A stretch of 64,000 nt of DNA from Oceanobacillus sp. HTM 045 (GCA_009733745.1 WNWL01000004.1:593518-657517), one strand, 5' to 3'; counted from the stretch's first letter, positions 26,611 through 36,482 are shown. The notes: generated from the sequence alone by a model not told the origin. Numbers and translations: made by a program.

Positions 26611-28020
26611 ATGCAGAAGACCTTCATCGGACCCCATCTCCGGCGGCTGCGGCTCGACCGCGGCGAGACCCAGGCCGGGATGGCCAAGGCGCTGGGCATC
26701 AGCACGTCCTATGTCAACCTGCTGGAAAAGAACGAGCGGTCGGTCTCGGTGCCGGTGCTGCTGAAGCTGCTCGACGTCTACGGGGTGGACTGGCGGGAAC
26801 TGGCGCAGGACGACGACACGACCCAGCTGGCCGACCTGCGCACGGCGATGCAGGACTCACTGTTCGACGGCTCACGCCCCGACCTCGCCCAGCTCCGCGC
26901 CGCGATGGTGCACTCGCCCGACCTCGTCGCCTGCTTCCTGCGGCTGCACGCGGCCTATCTCGCCGCGACCGACCAGCTTCTCAGCGTGGCCGAGGCCGGG
27001 ACCGAGACGGTGGAGCCGGTGTTGCGGGCCTCGCCGGAATCGGTGGTGCACAGCTTCTTCCGCCGCAACCGGAACCATTTCCCGGCGCTGGAGAAGGCGG
27101 CGGAGGCGTTCTGGGGCACGGACGAGATCGCACGCGACGAGGCCTATTCGCTGCTCAAGGCCCGGCTGCGCGAGCGGCACGGATTCGACGTGCGGGTGGT
27201 GCCGGTGGAGGAGATGCCCAACACGCTGCGCCAGCATGACGAGGCGCGGCGCGAGGTGGTGCTCTCGGAGGCGCTCGACTACCCCAACCGGGTGTTCCAG
27301 CTCGCCCATGTCGCCGGCCTGTTCGAGCAGCGCAAGGTGATGGACAAGCTGCTGGCCAATTCCGGCATGACCGACGCGCAGTCGCTGTCGCGCTGCCGGG
27401 TGGAACTGGCCAACTACTTCGCCGCGGCGGTGCTGATGCCCTATGCACCCTTCTTCGAGGAGGCGCGGGCATCGAAATACGACATGGACCACCTCGCGAT
27501 CCGCTTCGGGGTCAGCTTCGAGCAGGCCTGCCACCGGGCGACGACGCTGCAGCGCAAGGGCGCGCAGGGCGTGCCGTTCTTCTTCCTGCGGATCGACAAG
27601 GCGGGGAACGTGACCAAGCGGTTCAACTCCACCGACTTCCCGCTGGCCGAACATGGCGGCGCCTGCCCGCGGCTGGACGTGCACACCTCCTTCCGCACGC
27701 CGGGGCGGATCGTGCCGCAGTTCGTGGAAATGCCTGACCGGACACAGTTTTTCGTCTTCTCCCGGACGGTGGACCGGCCCTCCTTCGGGCGCCATACGCA
27801 GGATGTACGGCTCGCCGTGGCGGTGGGCTGCGCGGTCGAGCATTCGCCGGCGATCGGCTACGCCGAGGGGTTCTCGGTGCAGGGCACGCGGCCTACCGAG
27901 ATCGGCATCAACTGCCGCATCTGCCCCCGCGCGAACTGCGACCAGCGCGCCCATCACGCGGTGATCCTGTCCCGCCCGGTGGACGAACGGCGCCGGGGCG
28001 CGACCCGCTACGAGAGCTGA
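26611..28020 (+). CDS. ScfR-family short-chain acyl-CoA regulator (XRE/IrrE-like)
   Basis: A 469-residue regulator. An XRE helix-turn-helix covers about residues 8-65 (QAGMAKALGISTSYVNLLEK), followed by an IrrE/M78-like middle domain and a C-terminal domain with three conserved cysteines (NCRICPRANC). This is the architecture of RamB/PccR, which sense acyl-CoA and control propionate, acetate or glyoxylate metabolism. The usual HEXXH of M78 peptidases is replaced by AHVAGL, so proteolytic activity is not expected. It is divergent from sga-mtkA-mtkB and is the natural candidate for their regulator. Its 3' end overlaps the convergent ABC ATPase gene by 13 bp. Confidence 0.85.
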   Translation: MQKTFIGPHLRRLRLDRGETQAGMAKALGISTSYVNLLEKNERSVSVPVLLKLLDVYGVDWRELAQDDDTTQLADLRTAMQDSLFDGSRPDLAQLRAAMVHSPDLVACFLRLHAAYLAATDQLLSVAEAGTETVEPVLRASPESVVHSFFRRNRNHFPALEKAAEAFWGTDEIARDEAYSLLKARLRERHGFDVRVVPVEEMPNTLRQHDEARREVVLSEALDYPNRVFQLAHVAGLFEQRKVMDKLLANSGMTDAQSLSRCRVELANYFAAAVLMPYAPFFEEARASKYDMDHLAIRFGVSFEQACHRATTLQRKGAQGVPFFFLRIDKAGNVTKRFNSTDFPLAEHGGACPRLDVHTSFRTPGRIVPQFVEMPDRTQFFVFSRTVDRPSFGRHTQDVRLAVAVGCAVEHSPAIGYAEGFSVQGTRPTEIGINCRICPRANCDQRAHHAVILSRPVDERRRGATRYES

Positions 28021-28721
28021 GGCGACAGGTGCGCGACCGCCGGACCGTCGCTGACGATCCGGCCATCGACGAGGTGAATGCCGCGGCCCATCCGGGCGGC
28101 CATGTCGAGGTCGTGGGTGACGGCGACGACGGACTTGCCGTCCTCCTCCACGATGCCGCGCAGAATCTCGAACACCTGCTCGGAGGAATGGCTGTCGAGC
28201 GACCCGGTCGGCTCGTCCGCGAGGATCAGCGGCGGGTCGTTGGCGAGCGCGCGGGCGACGGCCACGCGCTGCCGCTGACCGCCGGAGAGCTGGTCGGGGC
28301 GTTTCCTCAGATGGTCCCGGAGGCCGAGGCGTTCGAGGATGTCCGCGGCGCGCGCTTCCATCTCGCGCCTGTCGATCCTTCCGAGCCTGCGCATTGGAAT
28401 CATTACGTTTTCCAGCGCCGAGAACTCCGCCAGCAGGAAGTGGAACTGGAAGATGAAGCCGATTCCGGAGAGGCGGATCGCGGCGCGCTCTTCCTCGGAA
28501 AGATCGTGGGTCGGTTTTCCGCGGAAGCGGACTTCGCCTTCGGTCGGCATGTCGAGCAAGCCGAGCAGGTAGAGCAGCGAGGACTTGCCCGAGCCGGACG
28601 GCCCGGTGATCGCGACGAACTCGCCGTCGCCGATTGTCAGGTCGATGTCCTCGACCAGTGTCACCGGAACGGTGCCCGGGAGGACACGTGTCACCTTTTC
28701 GGTTTCCAGCAGAACGGCCAT
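28008..28721 (-). CDS. MacB/LolD-type ABC ATPase
   Basis: A 237-residue ATPase with Walker A GPSGSGKS (40-47), Q-loop IGFIFQFHFLL, signature LSGGQRQR and Walker B LILADEPTGSLD, the standard LolD/FtsE set. It pairs with the FtsX-like permease upstream, whose stop shares one base with its ATG (TGATG). With the HlyD-like adaptor it makes a three-gene tripartite exporter of the MacAB class. No outer-membrane channel gene is present, so a TolC homologue encoded elsewhere would be needed. Larger open frames across this gene and the permease are not real. Confidence 0.9.
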   Translation of the reverse strand: MAVLLETEKVTRVLPGTVPVTLVEDIDLTIGDGEFVAITGPSGSGKSSLLYLLGLLDMPTEGEVRFRGKPTHDLSEEERAAIRLSGIGFIFQFHFLLAEFSALENVMIPMRRLGRIDRREMEARAADILERLGLRDHLRKRPDQLSGGQRQRVAVARALANDPPLILADEPTGSLDSHSSEQVFEILRGIVEEDGKSVVAVTHDLDMAARMGRGIHLVDGRIVSDGPAVAHLSPQLS

Positions 28722-29959
28722 CAGGTCGCCCCCCGGATGATGTCTACCGGGTTGCCCCGCGCCGCCTTGCGCGCGGGCAGGTAGCCGGCGATGCCCGCGG
28801 TCAGGAGCGCGAGGCCGGAGGCGATCACGTAGTGCAGCACGTCGTAGGTCACCGGCAGGTTGGTGATCTCGGTCGCCTGTTCCAGCTCGAACCGGACATT
28901 GCCGAGACCCCAAGTCAGCCCGTAGCCGAGCGCCGAGCCGAGGATGCCGCCGATCCCGCCCATCAGCGCGCCCTCGGCGAGGAAGATGCCGCGGATGTCG
29001 GACTGCCGGAAGCCGAGCGACTTCAGGATCGCGATGTCGCGGGCCTTCTCGTGGGTGATGATCGAGACGATGTTGAAGATGCCGAACCCGGCCACCACGA
29101 GGATCGCGGCGACCACCGTGTACATGATGATGTTGCGGATCTGGAGCGCCTCCAGCAGGCTTTCGTTGGCCTCCTGCCAGCTCACCGCCTTGTAGCCCAG
29201 CATCGCCTCGGCGCGGGCGGCGACCATGCGCGCGGCGTTGGCGTCGGCCAGGCGGATCTGGATGTCGTTGATCGCGTTCTGCCGGCCCGAGAGGGTCTGC
29301 GCCACCTTGAGGCGGACGTAGATCAACCCCTCGTCGGTCGCGACGACGCCGGTGCGGAACAGGCCTACCACCTTGATCCTGCGGGATCTTTCGTTCGCCA
29401 CGGTCAGGTCGAAACTGTCGCCCATCTCGATCCCGAGCCGGTCGGCCAGCCGCTCCCCGATCACCGCCGCGAAGCCCGCGCCGTCGAGGTCGGTGAGCGC
29501 GCCGGCGGTCATGTCGTCCTCGATGGTGGAGACGGCGATCATGTCCTTCGGGGTGACGCCGAACACGGTGACGCCCCGCTCCGTGCCGCCGTAGCGGGCC
29601 ACGCCCGAGAGGCTGAGCGCGGCGGAGACGGCGCCGGGGTCCCATGCCTCGAGCGCGGCTAGCGCGGCGGTGGGGTTGAGGATGCCGCGGATGTCCTCCT
29701 TCGGGCGCAGGCCGTGCCATTCGACCGCGCCGAAGGCGATGTCGGCGGGCTGCACCGGGGCCTCGCGGCGCTCGTCGGTGATCTGCACATGGGGCATGGC
29801 GTCGACGAGGGTGCTGACGAAGTCGTCCTGGCTGCCCTGCATCAGCGCGGCCATCGCTATGGCGAAGCCGACGCCCATGGTGACGCCGAGGATGGACACG
29901 AGCGTCTGCCGCAGGCGGCCGCGGATGTGGGTGACGGCGATTTCCAGCGTCAGGCTCAC
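28721..29959 (-). CDS. MacB/FtsX-like ABC permease
   Basis: A 412-residue permease with one N-terminal transmembrane helix (LRQTLVSILGVTMGVGFAIAM, split about residue 16-36), a large periplasmic MacB_PCD domain (about 45-270) and three C-terminal helices starting with IIMYTVVAAILVVAGFGIFN. YLPARKAARGNPVDIIRG at the end is the canonical FtsX-type cytoplasmic motif. Such permeases act by mechanotransmission and do not form classic channels. The start overlaps the adaptor gene stop (ATGA at 29956-29959). The exported substrate is unknown; macrolides, peptides and lipoproteins are all possible for this family. Confidence 0.9.
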   Translation of the reverse strand: MSLTLEIAVTHIRGRLRQTLVSILGVTMGVGFAIAMAALMQGSQDDFVSTLVDAMPHVQITDERREAPVQPADIAFGAVEWHGLRPKEDIRGILNPTAALAALEAWDPGAVSAALSLSGVARYGGTERGVTVFGVTPKDMIAVSTIEDDMTAGALTDLDGAGFAAVIGERLADRLGIEMGDSFDLTVANERSRRIKVVGLFRTGVVATDEGLIYVRLKVAQTLSGRQNAINDIQIRLADANAARMVAARAEAMLGYKAVSWQEANESLLEALQIRNIIMYTVVAAILVVAGFGIFNIVSIITHEKARDIAILKSLGFRQSDIRGIFLAEGALMGGIGGILGSALGYGLTWGLGNVRFELEQATEITNLPVTYDVLHYVIASGLALLTAGIAGYLPARKAARGNPVDIIRGAT

Positions 29960-30966
29960 TCCTCGGCGCCTCCGGTCCGGATCTTGTCGCCGGTCGCGAG
30001 GCCGTCGATGGCGGGGGAGATGACCCGTTCGCCCACCTCCAGCCCGGCGGTAACCTGCACCGCGTCGGCGCCGCGGACGCCGATCTCCACGGGGCGCAAC
30101 TCGACCGCGCCATTGACGCCGACGACCTGCACGGCATCGCCGACAAGCGCAGGGGCGGGGACGAGAATCGCGTTAGATTCCAAGCGGATAACGATATTCA
30201 CATCGACCGACATGCCGATCCGCAGCGGGGTTTCCCCAGGCAGGTCGAGGCGGACGCGGTAGGTCTTGAGGTCGGGGTCGCCCATCGGGGTGATGGAGGA
30301 GACCGTCGCCTCCAGCATCCGGCCGGGGAAGGCGTCGGCCTTCAGGAGCGCGTCCTGCCCGACGAGGACGAGGGGGATATCCTCCTCGTTCACGTCGGCG
30401 ATGACGCGCAGCGGTGTGGGCTGGCCGACCCAGGCCAGCGCCTCGCCAAGCTCGGCCACCTCGCCGACATCGCCCTCGATGCGGAGCACCTGCCCGCCGA
30501 GGGGGGCGCGGATCTCGAGGTCGAGCAGCTGGCTTTCCGCCGCGGCGAGGCCGGCGCGGAGCTCGGCCACCTGCGCCAGCAACTGGTCGTATTTCTCGCG
30601 CGTGGCGACGCCGCGCTCGAACAGGCCGGTGGTACGGGCAAGCTCGATCTGGGCCAGTTCGAGCCGCGAGCGCATCTCCTCCACGCGGGCCTTCACCTCG
30701 CCGTCATCCAATCGGAACAACAGCTTACCGGCTTCGATCGGCTCTCCCTCGCAGTTGCAGCTCTCGACGATCCGGCCGCGGCGGACGGGGGTGACCTTGG
30801 CCCAGCTCTCGGGTTCTATCACGCCGGTGGCGTAGACGATTTCCGCCGCTTCGCCGCGGCTGGCCGCCACCACGGTCACTTCGGGCGGGCGGTTGGACCA
30901 GAGGAACCAGGCGGTGACGGCGCCGCCCGCGACAAGCACGAAGGCGGCGATCCTCATCCAGCGCAT
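29956..30966 (-). CDS. HlyD/MacA-like periplasmic adaptor
   Basis: A 336-residue adaptor with an N-terminal membrane anchor (MRIAAFVLVAGGAVTAWFLW from residue 4), a split lipoyl/barrel-sandwich domain and a short helical hairpin (about 90-145). The hairpin is much shorter than in MacA. The beta-barrel part contains PLRVIADVNEEDIPLVLVGQ. Two cysteines in VESCNCEGEPI are unusual for this protein family. It is first in the adaptor-permease-ATPase operon. The 507-bp upstream region holds its promoter and a copy of the dispersed repeat. Confidence 0.87.
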   Translation of the reverse strand: MRWMRIAAFVLVAGGAVTAWFLWSNRPPEVTVVAASRGEAAEIVYATGVIEPESWAKVTPVRRGRIVESCNCEGEPIEAGKLLFRLDDGEVKARVEEMRSRLELAQIELARTTGLFERGVATREKYDQLLAQVAELRAGLAAAESQLLDLEIRAPLGGQVLRIEGDVGEVAELGEALAWVGQPTPLRVIADVNEEDIPLVLVGQDALLKADAFPGRMLEATVSSITPMGDPDLKTYRVRLDLPGETPLRIGMSVDVNIVIRLESNAILVPAPALVGDAVQVVGVNGAVELRPVEIGVRGADAVQVTAGLEVGERVISPAIDGLATGDKIRTGGAEE

Positions 30967-31473
30967 CCCCGTCCCCTCCCGTTCCTCTGGCCCGCGCAGA
31001 TTGTCGCGAGAAGCGTGCCCGCGGCATTGACGCGGATCAACGGTTGCGTGGCCGTCGGGGTGAAGAGGTCATGTCATGTCCCCGGCGCGAGAGTGTCCCG
31101 TTCCGGGTGACAGGGAGGGGATGGTTTCACCGCCAGGGAGCGATGCGGGACGCTTCCCGAAAGGAGCCGGGGTTCACCGCCAGGGGTGAAACGGGCGGTT
31201 TTCGGGTTGGTGGCGGGGAGGGTTTGGTTTGAACGGCTTGACCCGATCAGCCACGGATGGTTTTCGCGTGAGAGAAGTGCCTCGTTCAGCCACGGCACGC
31301 GCGGCCAGCGCGGGCCGCGCCCGGCCCTCCCCGTGGCCGGGCGTTCTCGGATGTTGCAAGGGGCTTGCAGGGCAGGAGGGGTTGCGGGGATAAACCAAGC
31401 AATCCCGGCGGTGCACCACGCCCGACCAGGGCCGGGCGTGGCCCATTGCACTCACCACAAATCGTTGTGGGGT
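30967..31473. other. 507-bp intergenic region with repeat copy A
   Basis: Lies between the adaptor gene start and the ugpC stop. It contains the dispersed repeat (31288-31448). Further left, TTCACCGCCAGGG occurs twice (31126-31138 and 31173-31185), the second extended to a palindrome GTTCACC-GCCAGG-GGTGAA. No coding potential was seen. Confidence 0.6.
31288..31448 (-). repeat. Dispersed intergenic repeat, copy A
   Basis: Shares with copies B-E the blocks GCGCGGGCC, CCCGGCCCTCCCC, GGCCGGGCGTT, TTGCGGGGATAAACCAAGC and the terminal hairpin CCACGCCC / GGGCGTGG. The hairpin ends about 30 bp from the ugpC stop codon, so it would be transcribed just after that gene. Strand is given as the direction of the flanking operon. 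Confidence 0.85.
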
Positions 31474-32541
31474 TCAGCCGACGCGGCGGCCGGTTTCTCG
31501 GTCGAAGAGGTGGTGGTCTTCGGGCGCGCTGCGCAGTGGCAGGAGGTCGCCTTCCGATATCGGGGCGGTGCCGGGGAGGCGGGCGGCGAAGGGGGTGGCG
31601 GTGCCGTCGAGCCTGCCGTGGACGATGGCGTCGGCGCCGAGGGATTCGACCAGCCCGACGCGGAGCAGGAAGGTCGCCTCGCCCTCGCCGCAGGGATGGA
31701 GGTGCTCGGGGCGGATGCCGAGCTGCACGGGGCCGGAAAGCTGGCCGGATACCTCTGCGGAGACCGGGATCTCGTGGCCCGCGAGCCGGACCGCGCCGCC
31801 GGCACCGTCTGCGTCGAGGATGTTCATCGCCGGGGAGCCGATGAAGCCGGCGACGAAGGTGGTGGCGGGCCTGGCGTAGACGTCGATCGGGCGGCCGATC
31901 TGCTCGGCGACGCCGGCGTTCATTACCACCAACCGGTCGGCAAGCGTCATCGCCTCCACCTGGTCGTGGGTGACGTAGAGCGCGGTGATGCCGAGCGAGC
32001 GTTGCAGTTCCTTGATTTCCAGCCGCATCTGCACGCGGAGCTTGGCGTCGAGATTGGAAAGCGGCTCGTCGAACAGGAAGGCGGAGGGCTCGCGCACGAT
32101 CGCCCTGCCCATCGCGACGCGCTGGCGCTGCCCGCCGGAGAGCGCCCGGGGCTTGCGGTCGAGATAGTCGCCGAGCTGGAGCATCTGCGCGGCCTTCTGG
32201 ACGCGGGCGTCGATCTCCTGCTTCGGCAGCCCGGCGATGCGCAGGCCGTAGGCCATGTTCCGGTAGACGCTCATGTGCGGGTAGAGGGCGTAGTTCTGGA
32301 ACACCATCGCGATATCGCGGTCCTTCGGTTCCAGCTCGTTGACGCGGCGCCCGCCGATGGCGATCTCGCCCTCGGTGATCCATTCCAGCCCGGCGACCAT
32401 GCGGAGCAGGGTGGACTTGCCGCAGCCCGAGGGGCCGACGATGACGATGAACTCGCCGTCCGCCACGTCGAGATCGACGCCGTGGATCACCCGCGTGGCG
32501 CCGTAGGATTTTTGTACCGATGTCAGCGTGATGCCGGCCAC
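31474..32541 (-). CDS. ugpC: sn-Glycerol-3-phosphate-type ABC importer ATPase
   Basis: A 355-residue MalK/UgpC-class ATPase. Walker [10 protein letters not shown] (about 37-45), Q-loop [13 protein letters not shown], signature LSGGQRQR, Walker [16 protein letters not shown] and the switch histidine in [15 protein letters not shown] are intact. A C-terminal TOBE-type regulatory domain (about 240-355) contains [10 protein letters not shown]. It energises the UgpA/UgpE permeases encoded upstream. The operon order ugpB-ugpA-ugpE-ugpC is the standard one. UgpC-class ATPases are also shared among sugar importers, so specificity rests mainly on UgpB. Confidence 0.9.
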   Translation of the reverse strand: MAGITLTSVQKSYGATRVIHGVDLDVADGEFIVIVGPSGCGKSTLLRMVAGLEWITEGEIAIGGRRVNELEPKDRDIAMVFQNYALYPHMSVYRNMAYGLRIAGLPKQEIDARVQKAAQMLQLGDYLDRKPRALSGGQRQRVAMGRAIVREPSAFLFDEPLSNLDAKLRVQMRLEIKELQRSLGITALYVTHDQVEAMTLADRLVVMNAGVAEQIGRPIDVYARPATTFVAGFIGSPAMNILDADGAGGAVRLAGHEIPVSAEVSGQLSGPVQLGIRPEHLHPCGEGEATFLLRVGLVESLGADAIVHGRLDGTATPFAARLPGTAPISEGDLLPLRSAPEDHHLFDRETGRRVG

Positions 32542-32576
32542 TCTACTTCCCCGCTTCGCTCATTTCCGCGTCCCGC

Positions 32577-33458
32577 TCATTTCTCGGTCTCCACCAGCCC
32601 CTTCACGAACAGCCGCTGCATCAGCACCACCACGAGGACGGGGGGCAGCATGGCGAGGATGGCGGTGGCCATGACCACGGGCCATTCCACGAAGTCGTCG
32701 CCGGTCGGCATCATGTGCTTGATGCCCATGACGATGGTGTTCATCTCGGGCTTGGTCGTGATCAGCAGCGGCCAGAGATACTGGTTCCAGCCGTAGATGA
32801 AGAGGATCACGAACAGCGCCGCGATGTTGGTGCGCGAGAGCGGCAGCAGGATGTCCCAGAAGAAGCGCATCGGCCCGGCGCCGTCCATCCGCGCGGCCTC
32901 GGTCAGCTCGTCCGGCACGGTGAGGAAGAACTGCCGGAACAGGAAGGTGGCGGTCGCCGAGGCGATCAGCGGCAGGATCAGGCCGGCATAGGTGTTCAGC
33001 ATGCCGAAATTCGCCACCACCTCGTAGGTCGGCAGGATGCGCACCTCGACCGGCAGCATCAGGGTGATGAAGATCAGCCAGAAGCACAGCATCCGGAACG
33101 GGAAGCGGAAGTAGACGATGGCGAAGGCGCTCATCAGCGAGATGACGATCTTGCCGACGGTGATGCCGAGCGCCATGACGGTGGAGTTGAGCAGCATCCG
33201 CCAGACCGGCGTGACGATGCCGTGGCCGAGCGCGCGGGAGTAGTTCTCCCAGGCGTGGGAGCCGGGGATCAGCGGCAGGGGCGGGTGGGTGATTTCCTGC
33301 TGCGTGACGGTGGAGGCGACCAGAGTCACCCAGATCGGGAAGCAGATCACCGCGATGCCGAGGATCAGCCCGAGATGGGTGAACACGCGGCCGATGCCGC
33401 GTTTCTCGACCATGCCGGTCCTCGCGGCGAGCGCCCGGTTGTTCGCCAGCCCCGCCAT
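32577..33458 (-). CDS. ugpE: sn-Glycerol-3-phosphate-type ABC permease UgpE
   Basis: A 293-residue MalG-type permease with six membrane helices. The EAA coupling loop reads [21 protein letters not shown]. The start ATG 33458 overlaps the ugpA stop (ATGA); a second in-frame Met (MVEKRGIGR) 15 codons later is an alternative. The segment [20 protein letters not shown] is very typical of UgpE. It forms the inner-membrane channel with UgpA. Confidence 0.9.
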   Translation of the reverse strand: MAGLANNRALAARTGMVEKRGIGRVFTHLGLILGIAVICFPIWVTLVASTVTQQEITHPPLPLIPGSHAWENYSRALGHGIVTPVWRMLLNSTVMALGITVGKIVISLMSAFAIVYFRFPFRMLCFWLIFITLMLPVEVRILPTYEVVANFGMLNTYAGLILPLIASATATFLFRQFFLTVPDELTEAARMDGAGPMRFFWDILLPLSRTNIAALFVILFIYGWNQYLWPLLITTKPEMNTIVMGIKHMMPTGDDFVEWPVVMATAILAMLPPVLVVVLMQRLFVKGLVETEK

Positions 33459-34339
33459 CAGTAGTGCACCCGCCGCTCGACCCAGCGGAACTGGATCACC
33501 GTGAGGATGCCGACCACCACCAGCAGGATCACCGACTGCGCGGCGGAGGAGCCGAGATCCTGCCCCTCGTAGCCGTCGGAGAAGACCTTGTAGACCAGCG
33601 TGGTGGTGTCCCGCTGCGGCCCGCCGCCGGTGACGATATGGATGATGCCGAACGTGTCGAAGAAGGCGTAGACCACGTTGACCACCAGCAGGAAGAAGGT
33701 GGTCGGCGACAGCAGCGGGAAGATGATGGTCCAGAATCGCCGCCCCGCCCCGGCGCCGTCGATCGCGGCGGCCTCGATCAGCGAGCGCGGGATCGCCTGC
33801 AGCCCGGCGAGGAAGAACAGGAAGTTGTAGGAGATCTGCTTCCACGCCGCGGCGATCACCACCAGCGTCATCGCCTCGCCGCCGTGCAGGACGTGGTTCC
33901 AGTTGTAGCCCAGCGCCTTGAGGTAGTACGCGACCAGCCCGATCGAGGGGTTGAACATGAAGAGCCAGAGCACGCCCGCGATGGCCGGCGCCACGGCATA
34001 GGGCCAGACCAGCAGGTTGCGGTAGAGGCCGGAGCCCTTGATCACCCGGTCCGCGCCCACCGCCAGCGCCAGCGCGAGGCCCATCGAGAGGGCGGCGACC
34101 GAGAAGGAGAAGATCGCGGTGACGGCGAAGCTCTCGCGGTAGTTGGGGTCGCCGAACAGGAAGGTGAAGTTGTCGAAGCCGACGAAGATCGCCTTGGTGC
34201 CCCAGGGGTCGGGCAGGAAGGCGGACTGCCAGACCGCCTCGGCCGCGGGCCACAGGAAGAAGAGCGCCGTCACCGCGAGCTGCGGTGCGAGCAGGAGCCA
34301 GGGCAGCAGCCGGTGGCGGAAGGTGACGCGCTTGTCCAT
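33458..34339 (-). CDS. ugpA: sn-Glycerol-3-phosphate-type ABC permease UgpA
   Basis: A 293-residue MalF-type permease with six helices starting at [20 protein letters not shown]. The EAA loop is [21 protein letters not shown] and the family pattern [20 protein letters not shown] is close to UgpA proteins. It is separated from ugpB by a 109-bp gap with a strong hairpin, and coupled to ugpE by a 4-nt overlap. Together these form the channel for the UgpB-bound ligand. Confidence 0.9.
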   Translation of the reverse strand: MDKRVTFRHRLLPWLLLAPQLAVTALFFLWPAAEAVWQSAFLPDPWGTKAIFVGFDNFTFLFGDPNYRESFAVTAIFSFSVAALSMGLALALAVGADRVIKGSGLYRNLLVWPYAVAPAIAGVLWLFMFNPSIGLVAYYLKALGYNWNHVLHGGEAMTLVVIAAAWKQISYNFLFFLAGLQAIPRSLIEAAAIDGAGAGRRFWTIIFPLLSPTTFFLLVVNVVYAFFDTFGIIHIVTGGGPQRDTTTLVYKVFSDGYEGQDLGSSAAQSVILLVVVGILTVIQFRWVERRVHY

Positions 34340-34352
34340 CGGGGTTCGGTCA

Positions 34353-34385
34353 GGTGTCCGGTGTGGTGTCCGGTGTGGTGTTCGG
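34353..34385. repeat. 12-bp tandem repeat before ugpA
   Basis: GGTGTCCGGTGT twice, then GGTGTTCGG, giving about 2.75 units, directly upstream of the ugpA start codon. Likely slippage-derived; it could alter spacing of the ugpA leader. Confidence 0.8.
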
Positions 34386-34413
34386 GGCGGGGGCCGGTGA
34401 CAGGGTCCGGGAT

Positions 34414-34440
34414 GGGGCGCCCCCGCCTGAGGGGCGCCCC
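34414..34440 (-). terminator. Hairpin after ugpB
   Basis: GGGGCGCCCC - 7 nt - GGGGCGCCCC, perfect 10-bp stem 8 bp past the ugpB stop and without T-run. Such hairpins after binding-protein genes commonly keep ugpB/malE-type transcripts more abundant than the permease part. That role here is inferred. Confidence 0.65.
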
Positions 34441-34448
34441 GGTCCGGC

Positions 34449-35774
34449 TTACTGGTTGGCCGTCTCGAAGCGGCGCAGCAGCTCGTTGCCGCGGCTGACC
34501 GCGTCGCCCAGCGCCTGCTCGGCGGTCTTGGACCCGGCCCAGACCGCTTCCAGTTCCTCGTCGATGATGCCGCGGATCTGGTCGAACGAGCCGAGGCGCA
34601 GGCCCTTGGAGTCCGGCGTCGGCGCCTTGCCGGTCATCTGGATGATGGCGATGTCGGTGCCCGGGTTCTCGTCGTAGAAGCCGGCTTCCTTGGTCGCCTC
34701 GTAGGCCGCCATGGTGATCGGCAGGTAGCCGGTGTCCTGGTGCCAGGCGGCCTGGATGTCGGTGCCGGAGAGGAAGTTCAGGAACGCCGCGACGCCCTTG
34801 TACTCCTCGTCCGTGTGGCCCGAGAGCACCCAGAGCGAGGCGCCGCCGATGATGGTGTTCTGCGGCGCGCCCTCGACCGCGGCCCAGTAGGGGAGCGGAC
34901 GGATCTCGAAGTCGAACGTGGCCTCGGCCTTCACGCCCGCGTAGCCCGCGGAGCTCTCGGTGAAGAGCGCGCACTCGCCGGCGCGGAAGCGCGCGCCGCC
35001 CTCGTTGCGACGGCCGGAATAGATGAACTTGCCCTCCTGCGCCCACTGGCCCATCGCGGCGATATGCGCGACCTGCACCGGGCCGTCGAAGGTCAGCTCG
35101 GTGCCGAGCCCGCCGAAGCCGTTCTCCATCGTGGCGAAGGCGGCGTTGTGGTAGGCGGAGAGGTTCTCGAGATGCACCCAGCTCTGCCACGCGGTGGTCA
35201 GCGGGCACTCGTGGCCGGCCTCCTTCAGCGCGTCGAGCACGCCGCCGACATTCTCCCAGGTGGAGAGGTCGGTGTCGGGGTCGATGCCGGCGGCCTCCAG
35301 CGCGTCGCGGTTCACGTAGAGCACCGGGGTGGAGGAGTTGTAGGGCAGCGAGAGCATCTCGCCCCCGGGTGTGGTGTAGTAGCCCTTGACCGCGGCGAGG
35401 TAGACCGAGGGGTCGAACTCCGCCCCGGCCGAGGCCATCAGCTCGTGCACCGGCACGACGGCTCCCGCGGCGGCCATCATGGTGGCGGTGCCGACCTCGT
35501 AGACCTGCAGGATGTGCGGCTGCTCGCCGGCGCGGAAGGCGGCGATGCCGGCGTTCAGCGTCTCGGAGTAGTTGCCCTTGTTGGTGGCGATGACGACGTA
35601 CTCGTCCTGGCTGGCGTTGAACGCCTCGACCTGCGCGGCGAGGAGCTCGCCCAGGCGGCCGGAGAAAGCGTGCCACCAGTGGATCTCGGTCGCCGCCAGC
35701 GCGCTGCCCGCGGTGAGCCCGAGCGCCGTCAGCGCCGCCGCGGCGCCGGCCATGATGGTCCTGCGTGTGGTCAT
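34449..35774 (-). CDS. ugpB: sn-Glycerol-3-phosphate-type periplasmic binding protein
   Basis: A 441-residue extracellular binding protein. The start ATG 35774 gives a Tat/Sec-like signal [20 protein letters not shown] cut near ALAATEI. The mature N-terminus [15 protein letters not shown] and the later segment [20 protein letters not shown] are strongly UgpB-like; the latter is a conserved UgpB signature. It delivers glycerol-3-phosphate or glycerophosphodiesters to UgpABCE. No ugpQ phosphodiesterase gene follows. It is first in the operon. Confidence 0.9.
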   Translation of the reverse strand: MTTRRTIMAGAAAALTALGLTAGSALAATEIHWWHAFSGRLGELLAAQVEAFNASQDEYVVIATNKGNYSETLNAGIAAFRAGEQPHILQVYEVGTATMMAAAGAVVPVHELMASAGAEFDPSVYLAAVKGYYTTPGGEMLSLPYNSSTPVLYVNRDALEAAGIDPDTDLSTWENVGGVLDALKEAGHECPLTTAWQSWVHLENLSAYHNAAFATMENGFGGLGTELTFDGPVQVAHIAAMGQWAQEGKFIYSGRRNEGGARFRAGECALFTESSAGYAGVKAEATFDFEIRPLPYWAAVEGAPQNTIIGGASLWVLSGHTDEEYKGVAAFLNFLSGTDIQAAWHQDTGYLPITMAAYEATKEAGFYDENPGTDIAIIQMTGKAPTPDSKGLRLGSFDQIRGIIDEELEAVWAGSKTAEQALGDAVSRGNELLRRFETANQ

Positions 35775-36020
35775 AAGGGTATCCTCCTCCAGAGGCCGGG
35801 TAGGTGTGTTTCTCCTCGGCGCGCCGGGTGGTGCGCCGGAACCCGGCATTCATGGCGAGGGATTGTGACAGTTGTTACCTCCGGGGCAACCCCCCGGTTT
35901 GAGCGGTGCGATTGTTTCTCGGTCGCCCCGCGCCGGTCTTCGGGGTGGCAATTTGTTGCGGGAGGGGCGGCGGCATGGGCGGCAGGCGCGGGTCACCTGC
36001 CACGTGTCTGGTGGAGTGGT

Positions 36021-36192
36021 GTTTCGCGCCGCGCCGGCCACGGCCCGGGCGGCTAGCGCGGGCCACGCCCGGCCCTTCCCCCGGCCGGGCGTTTTGCGAC
36101 GCGGCAAGGGGATCATTGGGCGGGAGGTGGTGCGGGGATGAATCAAGCAGACCCGGCGAAGCACAACGCCCGACCAGGGCCGGTCATGGCCC
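36021..36192 (-). repeat. Dispersed intergenic repeat, copy B
   Basis: Contains CGGCCCGGGCGGC, GCGCGGGCCACGCCCGGCCC, GGCCGGGCGTTTTGCGACGC, GGTGCGGGGATGAATCAAGC and the terminal block CGCCCGACCAGGGCCGGTC. Its terminal hairpin is weaker than in A and D because of CATGG in place of CGTGG. It is followed by a linker (CTGCTTCAACCGCGCC) leading directly into copy C. Confidence 0.82.
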
Positions 36193-36228
36193 TACGTGCC
36201 CTGCTTCAACCGCGCCCCTTGCATTCGT

Positions 36229-36415
36229 TTGCAGGTTCTTGGGGGGCGCGCCGCGTCGGCCAAAGCCCGGGCGACCAGCCCGGGCCACGTCCGGCCCTCC
36301 CCGGGGCCGGGCGTTTTGCGACGCTGCAAGGGGATCGGAGGGCGGGAGGGGGTGCGGGGATAAACCAAGTTGAAGCGGAGTAGCACCACGCCCGACCAGG
36401 GCCGGTCGTGGCCCT
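36229..36415 (-). repeat. Dispersed intergenic repeat, copy C
   Basis: Begins TTTGCAGGTTCTTGGGGGGC, then GCCCGGGCGACCAGCCCGGGC (palindromic, written here to 21 positions as 36265-36285), CCGGCCCTCCCCGGGGCCGG, GGTGCGGGGATAAACCAAG and CCACGCCCGACCAGGGCCGG. The hairpin end is about 70 bp from the BKACE stop codon. Confidence 0.85.
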
Positions 36416-36482
36416 ACGCGCTCAGCTTCCACGACGCCCAGTCCGGGCCGGTCGTTGCCCCCGTCGCCCTCCTCGCCCGGCC

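Larger units (their letters stand above)
35775..36482. other. 708-bp intergenic region with repeat copies B and C
   Basis: Lies between the ugpB start and the BKACE stop. The part nearest ugpB (35775-36020) must hold its promoter but shows no sure -35/-10 pair. The rest is two tandem copies of the dispersed repeat with about 220-bp period. No gene was recognised; minus-strand open frames here are repeat artefacts. Confidence 0.6.
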
